This document shows positions 1 to 10,699 of a stretch of 64,000 nucleotides of DNA, one piece after another. The stretch covers positions 18,744,501-18,808,500 of the forward strand of contig NW_026623050.1 of assembly GCF_023065955.2 (NCBI RefSeq), in the 5' to 3' direction. Position 1 is the first letter of the stretch. Every line of letters starts with the position of its first letter. This DNA is from Ursus arctos (taxonomy: Eukaryota > Chordata > Mammalia > Carnivora > Ursidae). The position numbers and the translations under genes are program-made. The notes below the pieces were generated by a model that saw nothing but the letters and a program-made list of their open reading frames with translations, did not search any database and was not told where the DNA came from.

Positions 1-234
1 AGCACTGTACATAACACTTTTGTGTGAACTTCGGGGTCCCTCAGACATTAAGTTGCTACGAGTTTCATCTTACATGCCACGTCCAAAGCAATTATAGTAA
101 CTGCTTGCAAGAATACTTTCAGAAGATCTCTAATGCTCTATATGGACCCAACAAGAAACAATGCCTTGATTGATGAGCAATGTCTGCCATCAGCTAGGAA
201 TGAAAAAGAGGAAATTCTCATGGCATCTTTTGTG

Positions 235-405
235 ATCTTGTGTAATGAGATCTGGGCTGAGGTCAAGAGATACCCAGCCCGATGAACTTGGGAAAATGAC
301 CATCAACCATCCTGAGGCTCAATTTCTTTACCTTTAAGTAAGGAGGGCTGCTACTACGTAATTTCCAAGGTTCCCATTAGCCCTGAGATACTTTACCAGC
401 ACGTA
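235..405 (+). repeat. MIR SINE
   Basis: Diverged sense MIR: CTGGGCTGAGGTCAAGAGAT, ACTTGGGAAAATGACCATCA, TGAGGCTCAATTTCTTTACC. Confidence 0.55.
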
Positions 406-439
406 ATATGCATACAGTGAAATTACGATTCAAAAAATA

Positions 440-535
440 CTCATTTCTTGTATCACTGCTATTAATTTATAGACGAAGAAACTAAAGCTCAAGGAGGTTG
501 AGCGAAGTGACACATACAGTGGTGCTAGGATTCAA
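440..535 (-). repeat. MIR SINE
   Basis: Antisense MIR core: GACGAAGAAACTAAAGCTCA, AGGAGGTTGAGCGAAGTGAC, GGTGCTAGGATTCAAAC. Confidence 0.7.
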
Positions 536-539
536 ACGT

Positions 540-3500
540 TAGTTTCCATCCAACTAACACACTCACACATATACAAATGTACATTTCTACAGACATGCCA
601 GCTACATTTCCTACTTTAAATTGTCAAGTGTCAATCCCCTGACTCCTGCCTTCTGGGGTTCCTATCCCTTGCCCATGGTAGAGATTACTACTCTATCATG
701 GCAGCCTTTCTCACTGAGCCCTGACGTAGTATGAGACTCCTCCACACATCACTGCTGGAGCCACTACCAACTGATGGGTCTCTCACTCGGGAGCAACCAG
801 TCTCCTGGACTTCCGCCACAATGACAAAGGTTTCCAGCCAGAGCCGACCCCTGAGGAGGTAAAACAACTGATCCTTTCCTCCTGTTCTTCCAGATCATGC
901 TGTCTGCTTTGTGGGTCATGAAAGCAAGTGAAATGAGCCATAATGTTGTCCATGAAAAGTATTAGAGGAAGCAGTTTATTACCTTTGCTGAAATGGACTT
1001 GAAAAAATAGACAACCCTTGTATATAAACCTGAAAAAGAAAATGCTTCTAGTATCTTCACTGGTATATCTGGATTATATGGAAAAGTGGGTAGAAATGCC
1101 TTCTTTTGTTGATGTTGAAATAGTAGTGATGGCGTAACCATGGAGAAGTGGGGCAGAGCTCAGGACAAGAGCCCAATCCACTGTCTTTCCACTGACACTG
1201 ATTGACACAGCTCCACTTCTACCCTAGATGTGTTTTGGAATCCACTGCTCATTTTGTAATTGTAATTTATAGCCTCCGTTATTAATTTTAATGTCTTATC
1301 CAATCTTAATAGCAAACAATTATCTTGTATTAGTATACCCTTAATTGCCACATTTTAAACATTATCCATGACATATTTGATTCCAGAGTACCTCTTTCTA
1401 TCACCCAACAGTTTTGGGGGGATTGCTCCAGTAGACCCACCTGTTCAAGACAAGCTAAATTACAGGTGCAGCCTAAGGTAGTCCTGACATTTTTTTTTAA
1501 ATCAGAAAAAATTATCTATAAATTCTATGTATCAAATTTCATTAGACAACCAAAGCTTCATTAAATATTATTCTATAGATACTACCCTCTATCTTTGGTC
1601 TTTAGGGAAATGGCTTAGGGGTAGAGTGAGGGAGGAACAAGGACTATTTGATTAGCTCTCAAAATGATTTAGCAACTCAACATTCCATTAAAGTATGTTT
1701 AATGCAATGTTGAATTGATTTTCTAATTTATAAATTGAAAAAACTTAAAAGTCCACCCACTAGGTTGCTGTGTAAGAGAGGACCCTATAATGTATTCCCA
1801 AACCTTATGTAGATGATTTCCTGATTTTATGTGCAACTTCTTTCCTATTGAGGCAATGAGTGAGGCTGGCTTATTCTGATTCACAGCAGTAAATGGCACC
1901 TGCCTTTTGGTTTCATTTGTTTGTTAGGAGTTTTTATGGTGACACGAGAAAATGGCTTCAGAATAAAAGTCTCTTAATGATTTTTTTTTCTTTTTGACTT
2001 TTCAAACAATGGGACATTGTACTTCTTAACTTATTCTATTTGTATACTTTAAAAAAATTAAATCCACTTTTTTGGAGAGTTAGAATCTCAGGAGGCATGC
2101 AGACAAGCAGTTATCTCTTCGGTTTATCAATGTATGAAGTAATGCAAGCATTTAATCAACAGAAAAAAAATCAAAAAGGAATAACCACCTTAAATGGGTT
2201 ATTTACTTATAACTTGCTAGGATGTTTTTCTGCTTGAGTGTTAGCATTTTTTTTTTTATTATTTTTTAGGATGGACTCTGCTACTGCCATAATATTTCCA
2301 TTTTCTTTTTGCCAGGACTGGAAAGAAGAAATACTCTTCATTCTCAATATGAATGACCTTTAATGATGATAAATGTATGGATTTTTTTTAAGTACAATGA
2401 AAGTTTAAGAAAAAGCATGCAGATTTTCCTTTCTTTTTAAAATATGTTTTTAAAGATGAAGTGGAGATCAGCCTCCCCAATAGACCCTTATTTTCCCTTA
2501 CAGTATCTGCAGGAAAAGCTCATTTGCAGACAGCTGCAATATGAGCTTCCTTTCCTTGCCCTGTCATTGACCTCCAACCTGATATGAAAGAACCACCTTC
2601 TTTCAAAGTGAGAAGTTATTCATTTACTATAATAGCTCTATTCTGGGCCTCCTTAGCAGAAACTGGCAATTGTGCCCAAATAAGAAGGTTTTGTGATCCT
2701 GACTACTGTTCTTACACAAGAGGACAAAACCACTAGGAAATTTCTGTTCTGACAGCCACAGTAGGTGGCCATAAAGTTGGTGTTTAAAACTATGGCTGAT
2801 GTGCAGCGATCACAAAAAGAGAAAGAAAAATCATTAGGAGTTTGCACTTGCTCTGGTTATATACTGGGGTTTGCCAATTACGTTCTCTTAACTTGACAGC
2901 TTATTCATTGAGCAAACGCAGCTACATTAGAAGTTAGCTGACAGTCTGCTGTATGCAACTTTAAAATAAAACCACTTCATGAAGAGAAGTGAGAAACATA
3001 AATGATAAGCCTATTGGATAATCATTACAAATAAATAAAAAGCCTTTGATACAAGCAATTAGTCACAAGCATTACAAGTTGAAATGCAGTCCAGTGTTAA
3101 AGAGACAGTTTAGAAGCACATGGCACATTTATCACAGCTCCACAGACAAGTTATTGAGCTGTCTGTGAAAAAACAGAGCCAAACAGGAAAGCTTTCAGCA
3201 GCAAGCAGCGGTTGAGGTCCTTGATTGATAGAGCTAGATGATGCAAAGCTGTCCGATGGCTTTCTGCAAAATAAAGTGAAGGAACTCAAGGTCTTTCATG
3301 GTGCTCTCTGACCACAGATGAACAGCTACTTTATTACGGCCCAGATTGAGGTTGCGCCTTGCTCCATATTCTGCCACTTTCTGATGCACATGCTTGACTT
3401 GACCAACCAGCCATTGTGTTTAACATAAGGCACTGCCATCTTCACATTGTTTTTTTAGAGGTTTACTATAAAGGACAGAAGATTGCACTGGTTAAAAGCT

Positions 3501-3770
3501 CGGCTTCTTTACCTGTTCTTACCAGCAACTGTGTTAACTGCCGTGAAGTGTGTGATGGCAGGTTTCCCAGGCTGATCAACTTCTTCCTTCCTGCGTATGT
3601 TGTAACTGCAGAGAGTCCAGGCAAGGACGCTCAGTACCGTGACCCTGACATGCTTGGTAGTTTCCCCCCCTGAGAATCAAGATGCTGTAATTATTCTTAT
3701 TTTAATTTTGTGCTTTAAATATTGAACATGTTTTAGATAGGGCAAGGACACCTTTCTGAGTGCTATATAA
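540..3770. other. No gene; mostly unassigned sequence
   Basis: Apart from poly-T/AT tracts near 1980-2260 I recognise no repeat or exon here. 2880-3665 is comparatively complex in composition and is discussed as a finding. Confidence 0.6.
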
Positions 3771-3783
3771 GAAAAGGCCATCA

Positions 3784-3990
3784 GGGGGGCGCCTGGGTGG
3801 CACAGCAGTTAAGCGTCTGCCTTCGGCTCAGGGCATGATCCTGGCCTTATGGGATCAAGCCCCACATCATGCTCCTGCGCTATGAGCCTGCTTCTTCCTC
3901 TCCCACTCCCCCTGCTTGTGTTCCCTCTCTTTGCTGGCTGTCTCTATCTCTGTCGAATAAATAAATAAATAAATAAATAAATAAGGAAGA
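3784..3990 (+). repeat. Can-SINE (SINEC), first of a tandem pair
   Basis: tRNA-Lys-derived carnivore SINE. It has the head GCGCCTGGGTGGCACAGC, a CT-rich middle and an (AATA)n tail. The 15-nt target duplication AAGAAAAGGCCATCA lies at 3769-3783 and 3991-4005. The body subtype (CTGTCTCTATCTCTGTCGAA before the tail) resembles the bear/panda subfamily. Confidence 0.95.
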
Positions 3991-4005
3991 AAGAAAAGGC
4001 CATCA

Positions 4006-4203
4006 GGGGCTCCTGGGTGGCTCAGTCTTTAAGCGTCGGCCTTCGGCTCAGGGCGTGATCCCGGCGTCCTGGGATCAAGCCCCACATTGGGCTCCTCCGC
4101 TGGGAGCCTGCTTCTTCCTCTCCCACTCCCCCTGCTTGTGTTCCCTCTCTCGCTGGCTATCTCTCTGTCCATCAAATAAATAAATAAAATCTTTAAAAAA
4201 AAA
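4006..4203 (+). repeat. Can-SINE (SINEC), second of a tandem pair
   Basis: Same orientation and family as its neighbour, with body differences (CTCAGTCTTTAAGCGTCGGC; GTCCTGGGATCAAGCCCCAC). It is flanked by the same AAGAAAAGGCCATCA duplication, at 3991-4005 and 4204-4218. Confidence 0.95.
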
Positions 4204-4960
4204 AAGAAAAGGCCATCAATTTTTCAGCTGCATTTAGTAGGTTTCAAAAACTGAAAATTTGTTTTGCTGTGGAGTTTAACAGGAAATAGTAAAATGCATT
4301 GATCATTTTTAGCTTGATTCTTATTAACCAAATTTATTAATCTCCTGCTTTCCATTCTCCTAACTGCTTTCCATTCTCCTAAAGTTATTCTTATTTATGT
4401 GTCTTCCGAAGGAGAGAGAGAGCATAAATGAGGAGAAAGAAGAGAAAGACTTGCTTTAGAATAATTTTTAAAGGTTATAATCTTCCACACTATCTTTTTA
4501 TACAGTATTTCCAAACAGAGCTCATGCTCTGAAGATATTCTTCACATAATCCTTTCCCGGAGATTAGAACATTAGAAATCTTCAAGTTCTACTCCTTTAC
4601 TGACATTTTAAGGCCAAACATTTTATTGACATTGAGACTATTTTGAGTATCATAAATTGCATTGTTCAGAACACTTGGATTTCTATCTTTCATAAATGCA
4701 TAAACTGATATAGTATATTAAACAAAAAGAGCTTCATCTGAAATTAGTTTTCAGGATATATTTATTTCTAAAACTTAACTGTGTAACCAAAACCTAATAC
4801 TAGACCTCCTCTCCCCTCCCCCCAAAACATTAGGAATTGTATTCTAGTTTAAAATTTCCTGACAAAGGAAACAAAGACAGTGAATTAATCTGCCCAGAAC
4901 CCTAATTCATATCCCGAATGTAAAAATTCAAAGCAAAGTAGTTATAAAAAACATAGTCAG

Positions 4961-5149
4961 GAGCGCCTGGGTGGCTCAATCGGTTTAGTGTCTGACTCTT
5001 GGTTTCTGCTCAGGTCATGATCTTAGCGTCCTGGGATTGAGCCCTGAGTTGGCTCCACACTCAGCGTGGAGTCAAGACTCCCTCTCCCGAGACCCTAGCC
5101 CCTGTGCACCTGCTCTCTCTAAAATAAATAAATCTTAAAAAAAAAAAAA
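4961..5149 (+). repeat. Can-SINE (SINEC)
   Basis: Head GAGCGCCTGGGTGGCTCA, CT-rich middle, AAATAAATAAATCTT plus poly-A tail. The flanking duplication is approximately AAACATAGTC/AACCATAGTC. Confidence 0.94.
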
Positions 5150-5359
5150 CAACCATAGTCAAAGCATAACAGTGTTACTTTGTTTAAAGTCTTCGGCAAT
5201 GAGAATATTCCTCTATGTAAAATCACCACATTGCTTTGCTGCCTTCTGGCTCTGTTTCGTCTCACAGCTGAAAGGGGGGAAAATGGTTTGCTTCTCTCTA
5301 GGAACTCAAATTCCCAATACCTCAATTTCTCGTTAATAGAAGTAACTCTCACCTACTAG

Positions 5360-5650
5360 ACTCTTAGACTATCTAAGACCTCACATCACAAAGATAAGAA
5401 CTCTGCATTTTAATAAATTCCCTGGGTGATTCATATAACTAATCAGGTTTGAAAAGCCCTGCTTTAATGCAGTCATGCTCGGTCCTGCCTGCATTTTAGG
5501 TTCACCTGAGGACCTCTTCAAAAATTGAGATGCCAGTGCTCTATGAGAGAGCAATTAAATCAGAATTTCTAACATTTGGGTCTAACCACTGGTATTTTTT
5601 TTTCTTAAAACTCCCAGGTGATTCACATGTGTGGCTGGAGCTAGCCACCA
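5360..5650. mobile_element. MER5-type hAT-Charlie relic(s)
   Basis: Two adjoining pieces: TGCATTTTAATAAATTCCCT GGGTGATTC at 5406, then TTAGGTTCACCTGAGGACCT, GCAATTAAATCAGAATTTCT and ACTCCCAGGTGATTCACATG. These are landmarks of non-autonomous hAT-Charlie (MER5-like) DNA transposons. Confidence 0.6.
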
Positions 5651-5754
5651 CCACCCCTATCAGAGCTATGTAACCTGCCTGCTGTGTTCGTCTTTTTACA
5701 GCAGCCGCTAGGAAGCTCAAGCAGTCCAATGAATCTTTTAGATAAATTATAATA

Positions 5755-6240
5755 CATACATATTTTCTAACTCCAGCTTTATTGAGGTATAATTGACAAG
5801 TACCATCTAGTTAATTAACACATCTATTACCTCACATAGTTTTCTTTCTTTCTTCCTTTTCTCCCTCCCTCTTCTCTTTTTCCTTTCCCCTTCCTTCCTC
5901 CCTTCCTCCTTCCCTTTCTCCCTTCCTTCCTTCCTCCCTTTCCTTCCTTCCTCCTTTCCTTCCTTTTCTTTTTGTGAGGACATTTCGGTTCCACTCTCTT
6001 AGCAAATTTCAAGTCTAATTTTTTTTAAGACTTCACATGTAAGTGATACCATGCAGTTTTTGTCTTTCTCTCTGGCTTATTTCATTTAGCACAATGCCCT
6101 CAAATTCCACCTATATTGTTCACAAATGGGAGCAAATTATTAATTATCGTTTTCTATTAAGAGCAACAAACAATAACTTAAAAAGTAATGTACATGTATC
6201 CCATGCTAGTCACTGCACTAAACTTTTTCTTATATATATT
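5755..6240 (-). repeat. L1 3' fragment with CT-rich expansion
   Basis: The plus strand reads as the complement of an L1 3' end (TTTATTGAGGTATAATTGAC; then TGGCTTATTTCATTTAGCAC and AATGCCCTCAAATTCCACC). Position 5842-5972 inside it is a CTTT/CCTT polypyrimidine tract. Confidence 0.75.
5842..5972. repeat. CTTT/CCTT polypyrimidine tract
   Basis: 130 bp of almost pure C/T on the plus strand, a mix of CTTT, CCTT and CCCTT units. It lies inside the L1 relic 5755-6240. Confidence 0.95.
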
Positions 6241-6255
6241 TTTCATTTAACTCTT

Positions 6256-6452
6256 TTTTTTTAAAAGATTTTATTTATTTATTTGACAGAGATAGAGACA
6301 GCCAGCGAGAGAGGGAACACAAGCAGGGGGAGTGGGAGAGGAAGAAGCAGGCTCACAGCGGAAGAGCCTGACGTGGGGCTCGATCCCAGAACGTCGGGAT
6401 CACGCCCTGAGCCGGAGGCAGACGCTTAACGACTGAGCCACCCAGGCGCCCC
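6256..6452 (-). repeat. Can-SINE (SINEC)
   Basis: Reverse-oriented copy running from a poly-T/AAAGATTTTATTTATT tail to a GCCACCCAGGCGCCCC head. Perfect 16-nt target duplications TTTTCATTTAACTCTT lie at 6240-6255 and 6453-6468. Confidence 0.95.
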
Positions 6453-6474
6453 TTTTCATTTAACTCTTAGAGGA

Positions 6475-6600
6475 ATATTATTTTTCCCACTTTACATATA
6501 AGCAAACAGACTAGGAGCGGTTGAATAAATTGATCAAGGTCAGATAGCTCATTAGTAGCAAAACATCTAGGAATCAAAGCACTTGTGTTTGATCACAAGC
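6475..6600 (-). repeat. MIR SINE
   Basis: Antisense MIR core: CCACTTTACATATAAGCAAA, GGTTGAATAAATTGATCAAG, GTCAGATAGCTCATTAGTAG. It starts directly after the SINE target duplication at 6468. Confidence 0.7.
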
Positions 6601-6690
6601 TTATGCTCTTAAATCTCTGTGTATTCAATTCTTACAGCTTGTTTCCACCTGTGAAATAATTTTTCTCTTAATTGCCTCCTCTGTTCCTCA

Positions 6691-6691
<1 letters not shown>

Positions 6692-6727
<36 letters not shown>
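6692..6727. repeat. (AC)n microsatellite
   Basis: About 17 pure CA dinucleotides, followed by CGCACATCC. Confidence 0.95.
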
Positions 6728-6732
<5 letters not shown>

Positions 6733-6784
6733 TCCTACTTCTTTTTTAGTTCCTATCTTTGGTTTAGACTCTAAAATAATGCAT

Positions 6785-6945
6785 GGGCCTCAAACTTCAG
6801 CATGAATTAGAATCAACTGGGGGTTTGTTAAAACATAGGTCACTGAGATTCAGTAGGTCTTGGGAGGGTCCCAAGAATTTTCTCTTTCTAAAGAGATCTC
6901 AGGTGATGCTGATGCTGCTGGTCTATGCTTTACCAATCACGGGGC
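6785..6945 (+). mobile_element. MER5-type hAT-Charlie relic
   Basis: TGAATTAGAATCAACTGGGG, CACTGAGATTCAGTAGGTCT, TCTCAGGTGATGCTGATGCT matches the MER5 order. Confidence 0.65.
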
Positions 6946-6999
6946 TGGATTAATTGTAATGGATGTTATTTTATTACCTGTCTTTATTATGAGCTTCCT

Positions 7000-8870
7000 C
7001 AAATCACTTATGGAAATAGGGTACATATAAACACAAATAGGAAAGAAGGATGATGACATATAAACTATGCTAATTAGAATTGACAATAAAATAAAGCTTC
7101 AAGTAAGAAGTGATTTCCTATCCCCTGTTGTAAACTCTTCCCAAGAGATAAACGGACTTTGGCATTCTTTTCTCTACAAACCTAAAATTAGACCTGGTGC
7201 GGGATGGCAGGAGATGCCAGCACTCTAAAAGTCAAAGAAACTTACATTATGACATTATTTAGAAATAAATGAGCAATTATGCACAATTTCAAGGTCTTCT
7301 ATGCTTTGTGTTCCCTAAGTTACCTAAATCATATCAAGATACATCTAATTATTCCATGAAATGTTTTGCTTGAAGTTATAAATGATAGCATCTGAAACAA
7401 TAAAAGCAGAGGAATACTGTTGAGTTTATCTCAGTGATTTATGCTCTTAGCACAAAATTGACAATTTAAGATATTCACTTGGTTTTTCGTTATCACTTTT
7501 GAAAAGAAATTTCCCAGAAAACAGAACAGTAGCTAGGAGGATGCCCCTAATTATTTGTGTTGGATATTGGTCAGATGAGTTTCAGAAAACACTGTTTACA
7601 TGAATTGGTCTCAGTGAAGACAAATCTTTGCAACTTTATAATTAAAAGCTAACAAGACTAACTTATTAAGTTGGAAATCAGCATAGAAAACATGAAATTA
7701 TTTTAACAGCCTCTTTCTCTTCATGGCCTGAGTAAAGTTTAAAAGAAACAAATATGCATCTTTTACTTATAACTTCAGTGGCATGTGTACTCTGAGCTGT
7801 AAGATAAAGAAAAGCAAGATCTGTGTGTTGTTGTAACAAAGGCATTTTGAAAATATTCATTAACACCCACATCTGAAGTGAAGCTGTTTGAGCTAGTAAT
7901 AGGAATGTTAGCCGGAACACAATTCTTAAGATTTTTTTTTAAACGTGAAATACTGTTCCTGCAGAAAGTTGGTTGGATGACATAAAGAGCATGGGCTTGC
8001 CTATCACACTGATTACTTGATGTAATAGTAAGCAAGCTTAAGTGAACTGTGTGTCTTCCATCTTTCCAATCACTTAGGGATGGGCCTCAGAGCTTGCCAT
8101 CCATCATCCCTGGCCTGAAACATACGGTGCATCAGCAATCTTGGGCTGACCTAAATGATAGTAAAAGCCGCTATGCTGTTCACAATAAGAAATTGTTGTC
8201 CACTGAATTACAGGTTTGTGATTAGATTGCTAACATGGCCAACTTGATGTATAAGTGAAGTGTCCAGGGAAGATATTCTTTAGGATCTTCTGAAGATTAA
8301 TTTATACCCTTGAAATGTAGACCAATCACAGAGTCAAAAAATATGTCAAGGTATTTTTCTTGTAACCAAGAAAGCCCAGCTGTTGTAACAGTCATTAATT
8401 TATTTCTGGCACCTTTATCTGCAACAGAATTTAATAAACAAGGTGTCTAATGGCTACCACCTTGGCATGGCTAGAATTGCCCAATATGATAATTAATTTC
8501 TTTGAAGTTAAATTCACACGGGAGTGGTTATATACTATTAGGGATGTAAAAAAATCTATACTATATATACTATTAGGGATATATACTATTAGAGATATGA
8601 AATCTTGCTTATAATTTACATTTACACATTTAAAAATGTTTAAATCTGTCCAAATGCCTATCTAAAATTTTCAGTTGTGTGCTATGCTCTCATACCTCGA
8701 ACTATGTCTAAAGAAAGATACCATGTAAATTACTTGGTAGGCATGCTATGTATTATTTCCTCTGCTTCCTTTCCTAAGATCAAATAGGTAGAATTTAAAA
8801 TTGAACATTAAAGAAATTATCTCCAGCTCAAAGCACACAGTCCTAAAAGAAGATTGGTGCAGGAAATAGA
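7000..8870. other. No gene; unassigned AT-rich sequence
   Basis: I see no repeat family, exon or RNA gene. A small tandem of TATACTATTAGGGATAT-like units occurs at 8530-8600. Confidence 0.6.
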
Positions 8871-9029
8871 AGGCCTGCCTTTGACTCCGGGTTCTGTGTC
8901 TGAATTTGCTGTATATGGCCTTAGATAAGCCACTTGGCTGCCCTCACCATCAGCATCCACATTCAATATTTTAAGAATGGTTTTTGCTGGTCTAGCCAAA
9001 GTCTTATTCAGGAAGTTGGCATTCATCCC

Positions 9030-9175
9030 TTCGACATTTACCGCACACCCCTATTGTTCAGTCACATTGCTAAGTGCATGAAATGAGGAAGGCACAGGTC
9101 CTGCTGACAGCCTAGTGGAAAGAGACAGACTAGAAAACAGGCACGTGCAATGGAAAGCTTAGTGTGCAGAACAAT
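9030..9175 (-). repeat. L2 3' end
   Basis: Antisense L2 tail: CGACATTTACCGCACACCCC, TCCTGCTGACAGCCTAGTGG and GAGACAGACTAGAAAACAGG. Confidence 0.6.
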
Positions 9176-9184
9176 CAGCCAGGC

Positions 9185-9300
9185 ATTTAAGAAAAATGAA
9201 AATTCTGAGGGCCCACAAGCCCAGATTCTGAGTCAATAGATCTAGCTGGGCTCAGATATGTAACGTTTTAACTGCACTCAAAATGATTCTAACACAGATA
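9185..9300 (+). mobile_element. MER5-type hAT-Charlie relic
   Basis: AAGCCCAGATTCTGAGTCAA, TAGATCTAGCTGGGCTCAG, CACTCAAAATGATTCTAACA. It is short and diverged. Confidence 0.5.
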
Positions 9301-9609
9301 ATCAGTGGTCTACAAGATAATTTCCTAAGTGCAAAGAGTAAGTGTGGGTGATTTGGAGTATATACAGGAAAAAAACCCAACTGATTCAATCTTAAAAGCC
9401 CAGAAAAGGTTTTGGAAAAAGGTGGTAGAGAAAGGGAGGCTTCACAGGCCTCATCTGGGCACAACGGAGGGAGGAGGGGGAAAGCGTTCCCAGCAATGGA
9501 ACTGCAAGAGAAGGACAGCTCTTAGGAACCCAAGGTAGCTGAGTTAGAAAACGAGAGGCCAAGACAAGAGATCGATCTGCAGAAGTTGGAAGAAGCCTAT
9601 CATGAAGAA

Positions 9610-10195
9610 CATCTGTTTCTCTTTTTAATTAAGTTATTTTTTGAACACACGTACATTGAATGAGATGTGTAAAAAGAATATACAATCAAAAGTTCTTCAT
9701 CCATCCTTTCTCCAGTTACCCATTTCTCTTTCTGGAAGGAAACCACCATTAACAGCTTCACAGATATCAAATGCATAAATGATAATGTATTAACATTATT
9801 CCTAACACCCTATCTCAAGAAATGAACAAATAAGCTACATTATGCATAGTTCTGTACCTGGCATTTTTGGCATGATATTATTTTGGAGATTGAGCCACAT
9901 CTTACTCTCTGAAAACTGCATATAATATATGGTACATACATATACTATGATTTATTTTACCATTCATCTGCTGATAGACAATTAGCTTTTCCCCAATCTT
10001 TGGCTTTTATAAGCAATACTATAAAGAATAAACTTGTACCATAGTCATTTCAAACGTGTATTTATTTAAACTCTAAGAAATAGAATTTTGGAGTCAAGGG
10101 TAACAGCACTTCACATGCTGGAAGATTTTGCCAAATTGTTCTCCCTGAGACTGTACTAATCTGCAATCCCATTGGCAAGCTATGAGAGGACTATT
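9610..10195 (-). repeat. L1M-type relic (antisense)
   Basis: It shows the ordered landmarks of old L1 elements read in antisense: AGAAATAGAATTTTGGAGTC, GCCAAATTGTTCTCCCTGAG, then ATCTGCAATCCCATTGGCAA. It is heavily diverged. Confidence 0.7.
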
Positions 10196-10429
10196 TCCTT
10201 GCTCTCCAAAAAGAAGTCTGACCTTTATCTTGAGAAACCTGGGGAGTAAATCAAAGGTCTTAAGAGAAGGAATGACCTGCTTAGGCTTATATTTTAGAAA
10301 GCTATCCCTCACTGCAAATGTGGACAATGGATGCATTGGAGTAGGTAACATAGGAAGAAAGAAGGGTGATTAGAAGCTCAGCAGTTAGCTAAGAAGAGAT
10401 AACCGGCTACGGATTATGTGGAAAGACAA

Positions 10430-10645
10430 GGATCTTTACTGAGCATATGCTATAGGCCAGACTCTGTGCTGAGCACGTAAACTGCATTATCACATTTATT
10501 ACTTGCAACAACACTGATAGATAGCTATTGTTATTTCTGGTTTCAGAGTGAAAAACAAATAAAGCTGAGGCTTGTAAGTTAATTAGTGGTCTATGTTTAT
10601 GCAGGTAGTACATGGAAAAACTGGGATTGAAATCCATTGAGTATT
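10430..10645 (-). repeat. MIR SINE
   Basis: Antisense, nearly full length: TACTGAGCATATGCTATAGG, CCAGACTCTGTGCTGAGCAC, GAGGCTTGTAAGTTAATTAG, ACTGGGATTGAAATCC. Confidence 0.75.
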
Positions 10646-10699
10646 GGTTCAGAACAAGTGCACTGAACCACTATAATATCCTGCTTGTGATGGACAAAA

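Noticed and set aside
5827..6012. Lys/Gly/Arg-rich minus-strand frame resembling a basic protein
   Set aside because: It is a translation of the purine strand of the CTTT/CCTT tract.
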